This document shows, piece after piece, positions 1 to 8,409 of a stretch of 37,783 nucleotides of DNA; within the stretch, counting starts at the first letter, position 1; each line of letters opens with the position of its first letter. The notes under the pieces were generated by a model. The model did not search any database. It saw nothing but the letters and a program-made list of their open reading frames with translations, and had not been told where the DNA came from. The DNA comes from Planctomicrobium piriforme (GTDB lineage Bacteria > Planctomycetota > Planctomycetia > Planctomycetales > Planctomycetaceae). The translations under genes were made by a program, and so were the position numbers. The stretch is taken from positions 1 through 37,783 of the forward strand of contig CAMATH010000083.1 in assembly GCA_945860955.1 (NCBI GenBank), in the 5' to 3' direction.

Positions 1-750
1 CCGATCACTGATTTCGGCATTTCCGATCCGCGTCCCCTTCATTCCCGCCTGATCAATCAGCAATCCCGCGCTCATGCCACGGGGATTCTTGAAGATACAG
101 CCCGCCGACTGAAAGACCAGTGGCTGAGTCGCTTTCTTCATGATCCACAGTTTGCGCATGCGATGCGTGATCGCGTCGGCGTCTTCGGGCTGCAACTCGA
201 ATTCGGCACCCAGCAGAATCAGCTCGTTCAGGCTGCTTTCGCGGTATGAAAAGCTCAATTCTTCCCCCCGGCGGGTCTTCCGTTCGCCGGCCGCCGTCAA
301 AACCTCGACCGACGAAACGAATTGCCCAATGTCGCCGCTCTTCCCCCCCGCGTTGCCATGAAGCGCTCCGCCGATCGTGCCCGGAATTCCGACCAGCGCG
401 TCCAGTCCCCCGAGACCCGATTTCACCGAGTGCGCAATGGCGTGCGAGAGGAGCGTCCCCGCCCCCGCTTTCAGGCGGTTCCCTTCGACAGACACCTCAC
501 AGTGGGCTGGTGCATCGAGCTGCAGCACAACCCCGCTGACCCCTTCATCGCGCACCAGAAGGTTCGATCCCCCTCCCAGCACATGCACCGGAATCTGGTC
601 ACGGTGGCAGACCGCCACCACTTCCACCAGTTCGTCCGGCGTGCGGGGACGCAAAAGGTATTGCGCCGGTCCGCCGACTCGCAGCCAGGTATAACCGGCC
701 AGAATCTCGTCACGAACCGTGATTTCGCTGAAGTCGTCGAGTGAACGCAT
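1..750 (-). CDS. murB: UDP-N-acetylenolpyruvoylglucosamine reductase MurB (3' part off the left edge)
   Basis: Cytoplasmic flavoenzyme that reduces UDP-GlcNAc-enolpyruvate to UDP-MurNAc with NADPH, the second committed step of peptidoglycan precursor synthesis. Translating the minus strand from the ATG at 750 gives 250 residues before the window ends. Visible family features are the N-terminal YTWLRVGGPAQYL stretch, the FAD-binding GGGSNLLVRDEG loop, GIPGTIGGALHGNAGG, the FSYRESS segment with the family Y-R-x-S motif, and SAGCIFKNP. In the last motif the position normally held by the catalytic Ser (GSxFKNP) is Cys218, codon at 97-99. The start lies inside the 3' end of murC (41-base overlap) and no other good in-frame start is seen, so the pair is probably co-translated. 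The C-terminus, including the last catalytic Glu, is outside the window. Family identity is secure. Confidence 0.93.
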   Translation of the reverse strand, partial: MRSLDDFSEITVRDEILAGYTWLRVGGPAQYLLRPRTPDELVEVVAVCHRDQIPVHVLGGGSNLLVRDEGVSGVVLQLDAPAHCEVSVEGNRLKAGAGTLLSHAIAHSVKSGLGGLDALVGIPGTIGGALHGNAGGKSGDIGQFVSSVEVLTAAGERKTRRGEELSFSYRESSLNELILLGAEFELQPEDADAITHRMRKLWIMKKATQPLVFQSAGCIFKNPRGMSAGLLIDQAGMKGTRIGNAEISDR

Positions 751-2176
751 GATGCAATTGACTGATGTCACCGGCTCCCATCGTCAACAACACGTCGCCG
801 GCTCTGAGCGAATCGTCTAATGTTCGCGGGACCGGGTCAAGGGCGACTAGAAACTCGGCTTTACCACTCAATTCCGAGATTCGTTGGCATAGCCGCTCGC
901 TGGTTCGCTCGGCCTCGACAGGTTCAACCCGTTCCCTGGCCGTAAACACCGGCGAGACGAAACACATATCGAGTCTCGCCAGTGCGTTCGCGAATTCCTC
1001 AAATAGCGCTTCCGTTCGGGAAAACTGGTGCGGCTGAAAGACTCCCACCAGGCGCTGGTTCGGAAACTGCTGCCGGGCGCAGTCGACCGTCGCGGCGATC
1101 GCCGTTGGATGGTGGGCGTAATCGTCAATGATCGTCACTCCGCTCCAGATTCCGTGGTTCTCGAACCGCCGCCGGATTCCCGGAAACGATTCCAAACCAC
1201 GAACACACGCCAGCGGATTCGCCCCCGCCGCGGTCGCAAGAGCCGCTGCCACGAGTGCGTTGACGACGTTGTGTCTCCCCGGCAGCGGAAGTTCCAGAGT
1301 TCCCCAGTCGGTCCCCGCTCGTTGGATTGTCAGCCGACTCCCCGTTCTCGTCGTCCGAATACCAACCGCCGACCAGTCGGCCACTCGCTCAATGCCGAAT
1401 GTCTCGACCCGGGAGGCGGTCACCCCCTGCCAGTCGATTCCCGACGGGTCCAGAGCCGGCACCAGTAAACTGCCGCTGGCCGGGAGACGCCGCACGAACC
1501 GCTCAAACGCGGCACGCGTCTCGTCGAAATTCGCAAAGCAATCAAAGTGATCGGGTTCCACCGCCAGGACCGCGGCGTTGGTCGGTGTGTACTCCCAAAA
1601 GTGTCGCTGGTACTCACAGCTTTCAACGACGATCGGCCGACCTCCCCCGTCCCACCCACTTCGCCCCAACTCCCTCAGTTCCGCCCCGACAATCACCCCG
1701 GGGGCCAGTCCCGCCGACCGCAGAATCCATCCGGTCATCGCGGTTGTCGTGCTTTTTCCATGGGTACCGGCGACACAGACCGCCACCCGATCCCGCATCA
1801 GTCGGCCGAGCATTTGGGGATACGAGAGTTGTTCGATCCCGCGTTCTCCCGCGCGGCGTCTGTCCGTATCAGTTTCCGGGACTGCGGGACTGTAAACCAA
1901 CAGCTCCAGATCCGCCGTGAATTCGGGAGGAGTTATTCCCACCGAAACGGCGATTCCCAAGTCATGAAAATGCGACTGCTCGGCCGGTGACACGCGCAGA
2001 TCCGAACCACTGACGCGCCAGCCAGCATCGACCAGAAACTCCGCGAGTGCCCGCATCCCCGAGCCGCACAATCCCACCAGATGCGCAGTGCGCTGTCGGA
2101 CATCGAATGCGCGCGAGGCGTCTTCTTCCACTTCGGCAACTTCCGCCTGGTTCATCAGTTCCATCGAGAGTGTCAT
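710..2176 (-). CDS. murC: UDP-N-acetylmuramate-L-alanine ligase MurC
   Basis: Cytoplasmic ATP-dependent Mur ligase that adds L-Ala to UDP-MurNAc. From the ATG at 2176 the product is 488 residues, usual for MurC. The N-terminal Rossmann motif is GLCGSGM (about 35-41), the ATP-binding loop is GTHGKSTTT (about 137-145), followed by the ESCEYQRHFWEYTP segment of the central domain and the C-terminal-domain motif DDYAHHPTAI, which together separate MurC from MurD/E/F. The open frame extends upstream to a TTG at 2308 and has ATGs at 2284, 2206, 2164 and 2155. I chose 2176 because homologues begin only about 15-35 residues before the Rossmann motif; 2155-2176 are all possible. It overlaps murB by 41 bases and is divergent from the haem-protein gene. 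Presence fits the demonstrated peptidoglycan of planctomycetes. Confidence 0.93.
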   Translation of the reverse strand: MTLSMELMNQAEVAEVEEDASRAFDVRQRTAHLVGLCGSGMRALAEFLVDAGWRVSGSDLRVSPAEQSHFHDLGIAVSVGITPPEFTADLELLVYSPAVPETDTDRRRAGERGIEQLSYPQMLGRLMRDRVAVCVAGTHGKSTTTAMTGWILRSAGLAPGVIVGAELRELGRSGWDGGGRPIVVESCEYQRHFWEYTPTNAAVLAVEPDHFDCFANFDETRAAFERFVRRLPASGSLLVPALDPSGIDWQGVTASRVETFGIERVADWSAVGIRTTRTGSRLTIQRAGTDWGTLELPLPGRHNVVNALVAAALATAAGANPLACVRGLESFPGIRRRFENHGIWSGVTIIDDYAHHPTAIAATVDCARQQFPNQRLVGVFQPHQFSRTEALFEEFANALARLDMCFVSPVFTARERVEPVEAERTSERLCQRISELSGKAEFLVALDPVPRTLDDSLRAGDVLLTMGAGDISQLHHAFTRRLQRNHGS

Positions 2177-2582
2177 CTTCGAGTCGTCGGCGACGCGAGA
2201 TATCATACTCGCGGCGAAGTGATCAACCCATAGGGATCGGGAGGAGAACTGGTTGCCCGATTTTGGGATCACGGCCGCAAGCATGGCGTTGTGGAGTGCT
2301 GTCAACAACTTGATTCACCTGGGTCGGCGAGATAGCCTGTACCAGCGCACACAATCGGTCATTCCCCGCCCCCTGCTTCACCGGTCGGAACCGTGCGAGT
2401 CGCTTTAGCGCAACTCGTACGCACTGTGAAATCCCGACGAGACCACAATCTCAGATTTCACGACAACGATGACTGCTGGCCATTGCGACATCCCACGGAT
2501 GTCGGCCGGTAGATACGGAATCGTTGCCCGTCCGATCCTCGCCAAACCCCACAACCTCCCTCCTCGAACCTGCGAGCGAACG
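2177..2582. promoter_or_regulatory. Divergent intergenic region between murC and the haem-protein gene
   Basis: About 400 bases separate the chosen starts of two divergent genes, so promoters for both should lie here. I cannot assign -35/-10 boxes with confidence. The one clear structure is a nested inverted repeat at 2426-2461, listed separately. No additional gene is supported: the open frames crossing the region are extensions of the two flanking genes upstream of their likely starts. Confidence 0.5.
2426..2461. repeat. Nested inverted repeat, candidate operator or hairpin
   Basis: GTGAAATC at 2426-2433 is the exact reverse complement of GATTTCAC at 2454-2461, and inside it GAGA (2439-2442) faces TCTC (2449-2452). 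The structure lies about 120 bases before the start of the haem-protein gene, in the divergent spacer. It could be a protein-binding palindrome or a hairpin in the 5' leader. There is no T-run, so a terminator is less likely. Confidence 0.45.
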
Positions 2583-5500
2583 ATGCCACTGTCCCACGAA
2601 TCTGTTCCGAGACGGCTTGGCAATCCGCGATTCCGTGCTGTGGGGAGTCTGTTGCTGGCGGTCGGCTGCGTCCTGTTCGCGCTGTCGAGCCGGCCGTTCG
2701 CGCAGGCACCGATCGACTGGAAGCCTGTCAAAGTTCCCGAGGTCTGGAAGAACCCGCCGGCCGGCGAAGAAAACCTCTCCTGGTACCGCGGGTTTGTCCA
2801 GGCGCCCGCCGAGTGGAAGGGGAACGACCTTGAGCTGTTCGTCGAACCTGTGGATGCGGCTCACGAGGTTTACTTCAACGGCAAGAAGGTCGGTAACGCA
2901 GGCACGTTTCCACCGTTCTTTCGCAGCGGCCTGGCGGGGACCGATCGCTTTTTCATTTCCGCCGACACAGTTCGCTATGACGCCCCAAACGTCGTAGCCC
3001 TGCGGGTCTATAACCAGGAGGGGCGGACCGGATTTAACGCCGCTCCCCCGGTGTTGTTTGGCGGGAAACAAGCGATCCGCATGACGGGGGACTGGCAGTT
3101 TCGTCCGGGAGACAACGCGGCGTTCGCGAATTTCGACGGGACAAAAGCCCCCGCCGGCTATCCGCTCTTCAATAAACTCGAAGACGCCGCCGAGGTCGCC
3201 AAGACCCTCAAGCGAATCGACGACGCGGGGCCGCAATCACCCGCCGAGGCGCTCAAACTCTTCACCGTTCCCAGTGACCTCGAAATCGAGCTGGCGGTTG
3301 GCGAACCAGACATCAGCCAGCCGTTGAGTATCAAATGGGACGCTTCGGGCCGACTTTGGGTGAATGAATTCATTCAATACCCCGACCCGGCCGGTCTCAA
3401 AATGGTCGCCCGTGATAAGTTTCTGCGGTCGGTCTATGACAAAATTCCTGCGGCCCCGCCAAATCATTTCAAGGGACTCGATCGCATCTCGTTTCATGAA
3501 GATGTGGATGGGGATGGAAAATTCGACAAACACGGCGTCTTCGTCGAAGGCTTGAGCCTCTCCTCGTCGTTCGCGTTTGACAAAGACGGGTTGTGGGTTC
3601 TGCAACCCCCCTATCTGCTGTTCTATCCCGATAAAAATCACGACGACATTCCCGACGGCGATCCGGTTGTTCATCTGGAAGGATTCGGAATGGAAGACTC
3701 GCACTCCATCGCCAACAGTCTGCGCTGGGGACCCGACGGCTGGCTGTACGGTGCCCAGGGAAGCACCGTCACGGGGGTGATTCGCGCGCCGGGTGTCGAC
3801 CCTGCGAAAGCGGTTCGTTCGCTCGGTCAGTGCATCTGGCGGTATCACCCGGTCAGCAAGCAGTACGAGATTTTCGGCGAAGGAGGGGGCAACGCCTTTG
3901 GCCTCGAAGTCGACGCCCACGGCCGAATCTATTCCGGGCACAACGGCGGCAACACCCGTGGCTTTCACTACGTGCAGGGAGGCTATTACCGCAAAGGTTT
4001 TGAAAAGCACGGGTCACTCTCGAATCCCTACGCGTTTGGGTTTTTCGAGAACATGACGCACGACAACGTGCCGCGCTTCACCCACCAGTTCATCATCTAC
4101 GAAGGAGCCCGCAGCAATTCCGGAGCGTCGTCGTTGCCAGTGCAATACCACGGCCAATTGTTCGGTGTGGGTCCGCTGCAAGGACACGTGGTCCGCAGCG
4201 ATGTCTTTCCTGACCGATCGTCGCTGAAAACGAAGGATGTCGATCACCCCGTCGTCACCAAAGACACCTGGTTTCGGCCGGTCGACATTCAGGTCGGTCC
4301 CGATGGCGCGATCTATGTCGCCGACCTGTACGAGCAACGGATCGACCATTCCAGCCATTACCAGGGTCGGATCGACCGGGAACATGGGCGGGTCTGGCGT
4401 CTAAAGCGGAAAGGCGGGAAGGCGATTCCCCCGTTTGATCTCGGCAAATCGTCGACCGACGAACTCATCGACCGGTTGACAGACGCGAACCGCTGGTTCC
4501 GTGAAACCGCGTTGTTGATGCTGGCGTGGAAGCAACCCGGCGACGGGGCCGCGAAACTGCTGGCCAAACTCGAGGCGAGTACCGACGACACCGCCGTGGC
4601 GTATTTGTGGGGGTTGTATCGACTCGGGGGACTGACGGAACCGGTTTCATTGCGGCTGCTAAAACATGGGAATCCGTATGTTCGATTGTGGACGATCCGG
4701 CTCTCGGGAGACACGAAAAACGTCTCCACCGAGTTCGCCGCCGCCCTGAAGACGCTGGCTTACCATGAACAGCACGCCGAAGTCCGCAGTCAGCTCGCCT
4801 GCTCGATCCGCCGACTGGCTGGTGATGTTGCGCTCCCCATTGTCAGCGCGATGCTCCGCCGGGACGACGACGCGGGGGACATCCACATTCCACTACTTTT
4901 GTGGTGGGCGATCGAAGCGCACGCCGAGACGGACCGAGAGGCGGTCCTGGCGCTCTTCGCGGATCCCGACGTCTGGGGGCAGAAACTCGTTCGAGAACAG
5001 ATTCTCGAGCGGACGATGCGGCGGTACGCCTTGGCGGGGACGCGCAAAGACCTGTTGGCGTGCGCGACACTTCTTTCGCTCACCCCCGATGCGGACCGGG
5101 CGAAACTGCTGCTCGCGGGTTTTGAAAAGGCGTATGAAGGACGCTCCCTCGCCGGCCTTCCGGATGAACTGATCGCCGCCATCGCCAAAGCGGGAGGAGG
5201 TTCGCTCGCGCTGCGTTTGCGGCAAGGGGACTCCGCCGCTCTCGAAGAATCGTTGAAAGCTGTCGCCAGCGAGCAGGCCGCCAAAGCAGACCGGCTCAAG
5301 TTCCTGCAGATTCTCGCCGAGATTCATCCCCCTGCCGCTGTGAACGTGTTGCAGGCCGTTGTGAAGTCTACCAAAGACCCCGACTTGCAAAGCGCGGCAC
5401 TCGGCGCGCTGCAATCGTACGACGACCCGAAAATTGGCGAGCAGATTGTCACGCTTCTGCCGACCCTGTCCGAGATCTCCCGGCCGACGGCGATGAACGT

Positions 5501-6146
5501 TTTGGCGAGCCGCAAGTCGTGGGCACGATCGCTGCTGAACGCCGTCGACGCGGGACAAATCGCCCCGCGGACGGTTCCGGTCGAAATCGTGCAGCGGATC
5601 CTGTTCCAGCGCGACGACCAGATCGCGGCGATTGTCGAAAAGCACTTTGGCAGCGTGAAGGGGGCGACCACCGCCGAGATGCTGGCCCAGGTCGACAAGT
5701 TCAAAGAGACACTCGGTGTCGGTACGGGCAGCCCATACAACGGACGGAAGTTGTACCTTGAGAGTTGCGGGAAGTGTCATGTGCTGTTTGAAGAAGGGGG
5801 TCGCATCGGGCCGGAACTCACGAGTTACAAACGCGATGATCTGCACACGATGTTGGTCAATGTCGTGAATCCGAGCGCTCAAATCCGTGAGGGGTTTGAG
5901 GCGTATACGGTGGTGACCAAAGATGGCCGAACGTTGAGCGGGTTCATCGCCGACCAAGACGCGCGGGTGGTGGTCCTGAAGTTCAGCGACGGACAGTCGC
6001 GGTCGCTCCGGCGCGATGAAATCGACGAGATGGCGGCGAGTCCCCAATCGATGATGCCCGAGGGACTCTTGAAGAACTACACCGACCAGCAGGTGCGCGA
6101 CCTGTTCGCGTACCTCCGGGCGACACAACCCCTCGCGACACGGTAA
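2583..6146 (+). CDS. PVC-type CxxCH haem-binding protein with membrane-bound-dehydrogenase-like beta-propeller and HEAT repeats
   Basis: Large exported protein (1187 residues) of a family restricted mostly to Planctomycetota and Verrucomicrobiota; substrate unknown. In order: signal peptide (about 1-37, hydrophobic run then SSRPFAQA); a jelly-roll, GH2-like sugar-binding domain (about 40-190, with VYFNGKKVG); a beta-propeller of the putative membrane-bound dehydrogenase type starting near 226 (FTVPSDLEIELAVGEP) and containing Asp-rich DVDGDGKFD and DKNHDDIPDGD calcium-like loops; HEAT-like helical repeats (about 630-1000); and a C-terminal cytochrome c-like domain with CGKCH at 1062-1066 and a probable distal Met in QSMMPEGLL. 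Start at ATG 2583 was preferred over upstream in-frame starts because it places the signal peptide at the N-terminus. It is first in a co-directional run with the PPC-domain gene 53 bases downstream. A periplasmic or surface redox role on carbohydrate-linked substrates is inference. Confidence 0.88.
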   Translation: MPLSHESVPRRLGNPRFRAVGSLLLAVGCVLFALSSRPFAQAPIDWKPVKVPEVWKNPPAGEENLSWYRGFVQAPAEWKGNDLELFVEPVDAAHEVYFNGKKVGNAGTFPPFFRSGLAGTDRFFISADTVRYDAPNVVALRVYNQEGRTGFNAAPPVLFGGKQAIRMTGDWQFRPGDNAAFANFDGTKAPAGYPLFNKLEDAAEVAKTLKRIDDAGPQSPAEALKLFTVPSDLEIELAVGEPDISQPLSIKWDASGRLWVNEFIQYPDPAGLKMVARDKFLRSVYDKIPAAPPNHFKGLDRISFHEDVDGDGKFDKHGVFVEGLSLSSSFAFDKDGLWVLQPPYLLFYPDKNHDDIPDGDPVVHLEGFGMEDSHSIANSLRWGPDGWLYGAQGSTVTGVIRAPGVDPAKAVRSLGQCIWRYHPVSKQYEIFGEGGGNAFGLEVDAHGRIYSGHNGGNTRGFHYVQGGYYRKGFEKHGSLSNPYAFGFFENMTHDNVPRFTHQFIIYEGARSNSGASSLPVQYHGQLFGVGPLQGHVVRSDVFPDRSSLKTKDVDHPVVTKDTWFRPVDIQVGPDGAIYVADLYEQRIDHSSHYQGRIDREHGRVWRLKRKGGKAIPPFDLGKSSTDELIDRLTDANRWFRETALLMLAWKQPGDGAAKLLAKLEASTDDTAVAYLWGLYRLGGLTEPVSLRLLKHGNPYVRLWTIRLSGDTKNVSTEFAAALKTLAYHEQHAEVRSQLACSIRRLAGDVALPIVSAMLRRDDDAGDIHIPLLLWWAIEAHAETDREAVLALFADPDVWGQKLVREQILERTMRRYALAGTRKDLLACATLLSLTPDADRAKLLLAGFEKAYEGRSLAGLPDELIAAIAKAGGGSLALRLRQGDSAALEESLKAVASEQAAKADRLKFLQILAEIHPPAAVNVLQAVVKSTKDPDLQSAALGALQSYDDPKIGEQIVTLLPTLSEISRPTAMNVLASRKSWARSLLNAVDAGQIAPRTVPVEIVQRILFQRDDQIAAIVEKHFGSVKGATTAEMLAQVDKFKETLGVGTGSPYNGRKLYLESCGKCHVLFEEGGRIGPELTSYKRDDLHTMLVNVVNPSAQIREGFEAYTVVTKDGRTLSGFIADQDARVVVLKFSDGQSRSLRRDEIDEMAASPQSMMPEGLLKNYTDQQVRDLFAYLRATQPLATR

Positions 6147-6199
6147 ACTGGCTCTTGCAGCCTCGTCGGGTTTGCCCCCTCCAGATCAGGAATTTCCCC

Positions 6200-8332
6200 A
6201 TGTCCTTCGCTCGTCGCTTGGTTCGCGGGTTGCCGACTTTCGTCTCGGCGACGGTCGCGTTGTTGTTCGCAGTTGCCGACCCGGCTTCGGCTCAGACCAA
6301 CAACTCCTATCCGATGCTCATGAGTCTGAAGCCAGCGGCGGCTCAGGTCGGAGCCACCACCGAACATGAGGTATCGGCACGGTACAACCTGTATGGCGCG
6401 TCGAAAGTGATTGTTTCCGGTTCGGGAGTGACCGGAGAGGTCATTCCTCCCGAAGTGAAGCCGGGTGAGAAACCGCCCGAAAAGAAGCCCAATACCCCGA
6501 AAGCGAAAGTCCGGTTCACCGTCGCGCCCGATGCGGTCCCCGGTGTGAGGGATTTCCGGGTGATCACGCCTCAGGGGGCCAGCACGGTCGGGCAACTTGT
6601 CGTGGGGCGGGATCCGGTAGTCGCCGAGAATCCGGACAACGATACGCTCGGGAAGGCGCAACTGGTCAATCTCCCCGCGACCATTTGCGGGACGATCGAA
6701 AAGGCCGAGGATCTGGACTTCTACAAGTTCAAAATCGACGCACCGACCGGACTGGTGTTCGAGGTTCGGTCGCAGCGATTACTCAATCGATTGCACGATA
6801 TGCAGAGCCGCGTCGATCCGCTGATCACGCTGCGGAGTGCGACCGGTGGTGTTCTGGCGACGTCAGACAATCACTTCGCCGGCGACCCGTTGCTGTTCTA
6901 CCAATTCACGCAGCCGGGGGACTACGTTCTGGAAGTGCGCGACGTGCGTTATCAGGGGAACGCCGACTGGACCTACGCGGTCGAAGTTCACAATCGGCCG
7001 TTCGTGACCCAGGTCTCTCCCCTGGCGCTGGTTCCGGGGGTCGCGACGCAATTGACCCTGGTGGGATACAACCTCCCTGCGGGAGCCCAGGCACCGTTCA
7101 CGCTGCCGGCCGACACAGCGGCTGGCGTGTGCGCGATCGCTCCGGTCTTCAACGGACAGCCGCTCAATGACGTGACGATTCTCCGTACGAAGTCGGCGAT
7201 CACACTTGAAACGCCTCAGCCGAACAATACGATCGAGCAGGCGCAGACGATCGCGATTCCGACGGTTGTCGCCGGCACGATCGAAAGTGAATCCGACGTC
7301 GATTGTTTCACGTTTGAAGCGAAAGCGGGCGACAGGTTGTCATTTCGGGTCGTCGCGCGGCAGGCATGGTCGGCGATCGATCCATTCCTGCGGATCCTGA
7401 ACGACAAGGGGGCATTGGTGTCCGAGGCGGATGATTCCACCGTCCATCGCGTGCAGACCGCCGACTCCGGGTTGGAGAACTGGGGTGCGCCGGCGGATGG
7501 AAAGTACACCATCGAGATCCGCGACTTGCACTTGCGGGGCGGGGCGCAGTTCACCTACGCGATCGAAATCACGCGGGCAGTGCCCCACTTCCTTCTGGAA
7601 GTCGACACGGACAAGACCCTGCTCGCCCCCGGATCGGGTGGCGTGTTTTACGTTCGCGCGTTGCGTAAGAACGGTTTTGCGGGAGTTGTGAACCTGGGAG
7701 TCGAAGGATTGCCCGCGGGGGTCACCGCGACGACCGGCCGAATTCTCGCCGGCGCGAACGACGGATGTGTTATCCTCCACGCCGCCCCCGACGCGAAGTT
7801 CGACGCGTCCAATATCCGGGTTCTCGGGTCGGCGACACACACGGTTCCCAACGCGGAACCGCTGCAACTGTCGGCGGTCGGCCAGCCGTTGCAGGAGTAT
7901 TACTCGCCGGGCGGTGGACGCGGGAACTATCCCGTCGACATGCACACCGTTTCGATCGCCGAGCCGATGGATGTGCGGTCGGTGAAATTGAGCGCGACCG
8001 ATATCAAGCTGAAGCCTGGGGAATCCAGGAAGATCGACGTCACAATCGAACGGGCACCCGGGTTCACCGGGAATGTGACGCTCGATGTGTTGTTTCAGCA
8101 CCTGGAGAGTCCGTTTGGAAACAGCCTGCCCAAGGGGGTGACGCTGGATGGTGCCAACAGCAAGACACTGCTGACGGGAACGGAAACCCAGGGGGTGATC
8201 ACTCTCAAGGCGGCCGCCGACGCTCCGGTGGTGGAAAAACAACTGATCCCCGTGATGGCCCACGTCTCGATCAATTTCGTGATGAAACTGACCTTCGCCG
8301 GCGAGCCGGTCTGGGTGACGGTGGAGAAGTAG
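6200..8332 (+). CDS. Exported PPC (pre-peptidase C-terminal) domain protein
   Basis: Secreted protein of 710 residues. The ATG at 6200 gives a classical signal peptide (SFARRLVRG, hydrophobic core, PASAQ cleavage) and mature N-terminus TNNSYPML. After an Ig/TIG-like domain (about 35-140) there are two PPC-type beta domains, at about 148-266 (NDTLGKAQ... AEDLDFYKFKI) and 340-457 (NNTIEQAQ... ESDVDCFTFEAKAGDRLSFRV), then further Ig-like beta domains to the end. No peptidase catalytic domain is visible, so this is a binding or structural protein rather than a protease. Planctomycete proteins of this build are common next to DUF1549/DUF1553 and CxxCH haem genes, and here it sits between exactly those two. 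The following gene starts 77 bases on. Its ligand is unknown. Confidence 0.82.
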   Translation: MSFARRLVRGLPTFVSATVALLFAVADPASAQTNNSYPMLMSLKPAAAQVGATTEHEVSARYNLYGASKVIVSGSGVTGEVIPPEVKPGEKPPEKKPNTPKAKVRFTVAPDAVPGVRDFRVITPQGASTVGQLVVGRDPVVAENPDNDTLGKAQLVNLPATICGTIEKAEDLDFYKFKIDAPTGLVFEVRSQRLLNRLHDMQSRVDPLITLRSATGGVLATSDNHFAGDPLLFYQFTQPGDYVLEVRDVRYQGNADWTYAVEVHNRPFVTQVSPLALVPGVATQLTLVGYNLPAGAQAPFTLPADTAAGVCAIAPVFNGQPLNDVTILRTKSAITLETPQPNNTIEQAQTIAIPTVVAGTIESESDVDCFTFEAKAGDRLSFRVVARQAWSAIDPFLRILNDKGALVSEADDSTVHRVQTADSGLENWGAPADGKYTIEIRDLHLRGGAQFTYAIEITRAVPHFLLEVDTDKTLLAPGSGGVFYVRALRKNGFAGVVNLGVEGLPAGVTATTGRILAGANDGCVILHAAPDAKFDASNIRVLGSATHTVPNAEPLQLSAVGQPLQEYYSPGGGRGNYPVDMHTVSIAEPMDVRSVKLSATDIKLKPGESRKIDVTIERAPGFTGNVTLDVLFQHLESPFGNSLPKGVTLDGANSKTLLTGTETQGVITLKAAADAPVVEKQLIPVMAHVSINFVMKLTFAGEPVWVTVEK

Positions 8333-8409
8333 TGGTTTTGAAGTTTTTTGGGCTGAACTTCGTCGCTGACTGGCGACACCTTGGATCGATTCCACCAGGA
8401 ATTCGCCGC

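Noticed and set aside
4893-6128. 411-codon open frame on the minus strand opposite the haem domain
   Set aside because: Antisense shadow of the CxxCH-containing gene, rich in Arg and His and with no recognisable motif.
8340-8361. GAAGTT/AACTTC inverted repeat with T-run just after the PPC gene
   Set aside because: Short A/T-containing stem with the T-run in the loop rather than after the stem; too weak to call a terminator, and the next gene follows closely.
7765-8409. In-frame upstream extension of the DUF1549/DUF1553 gene
   Set aside because: It lies inside the PPC-domain gene, has shadow-like Arg/Gly-rich composition, and would put the signal segment at residue 216.
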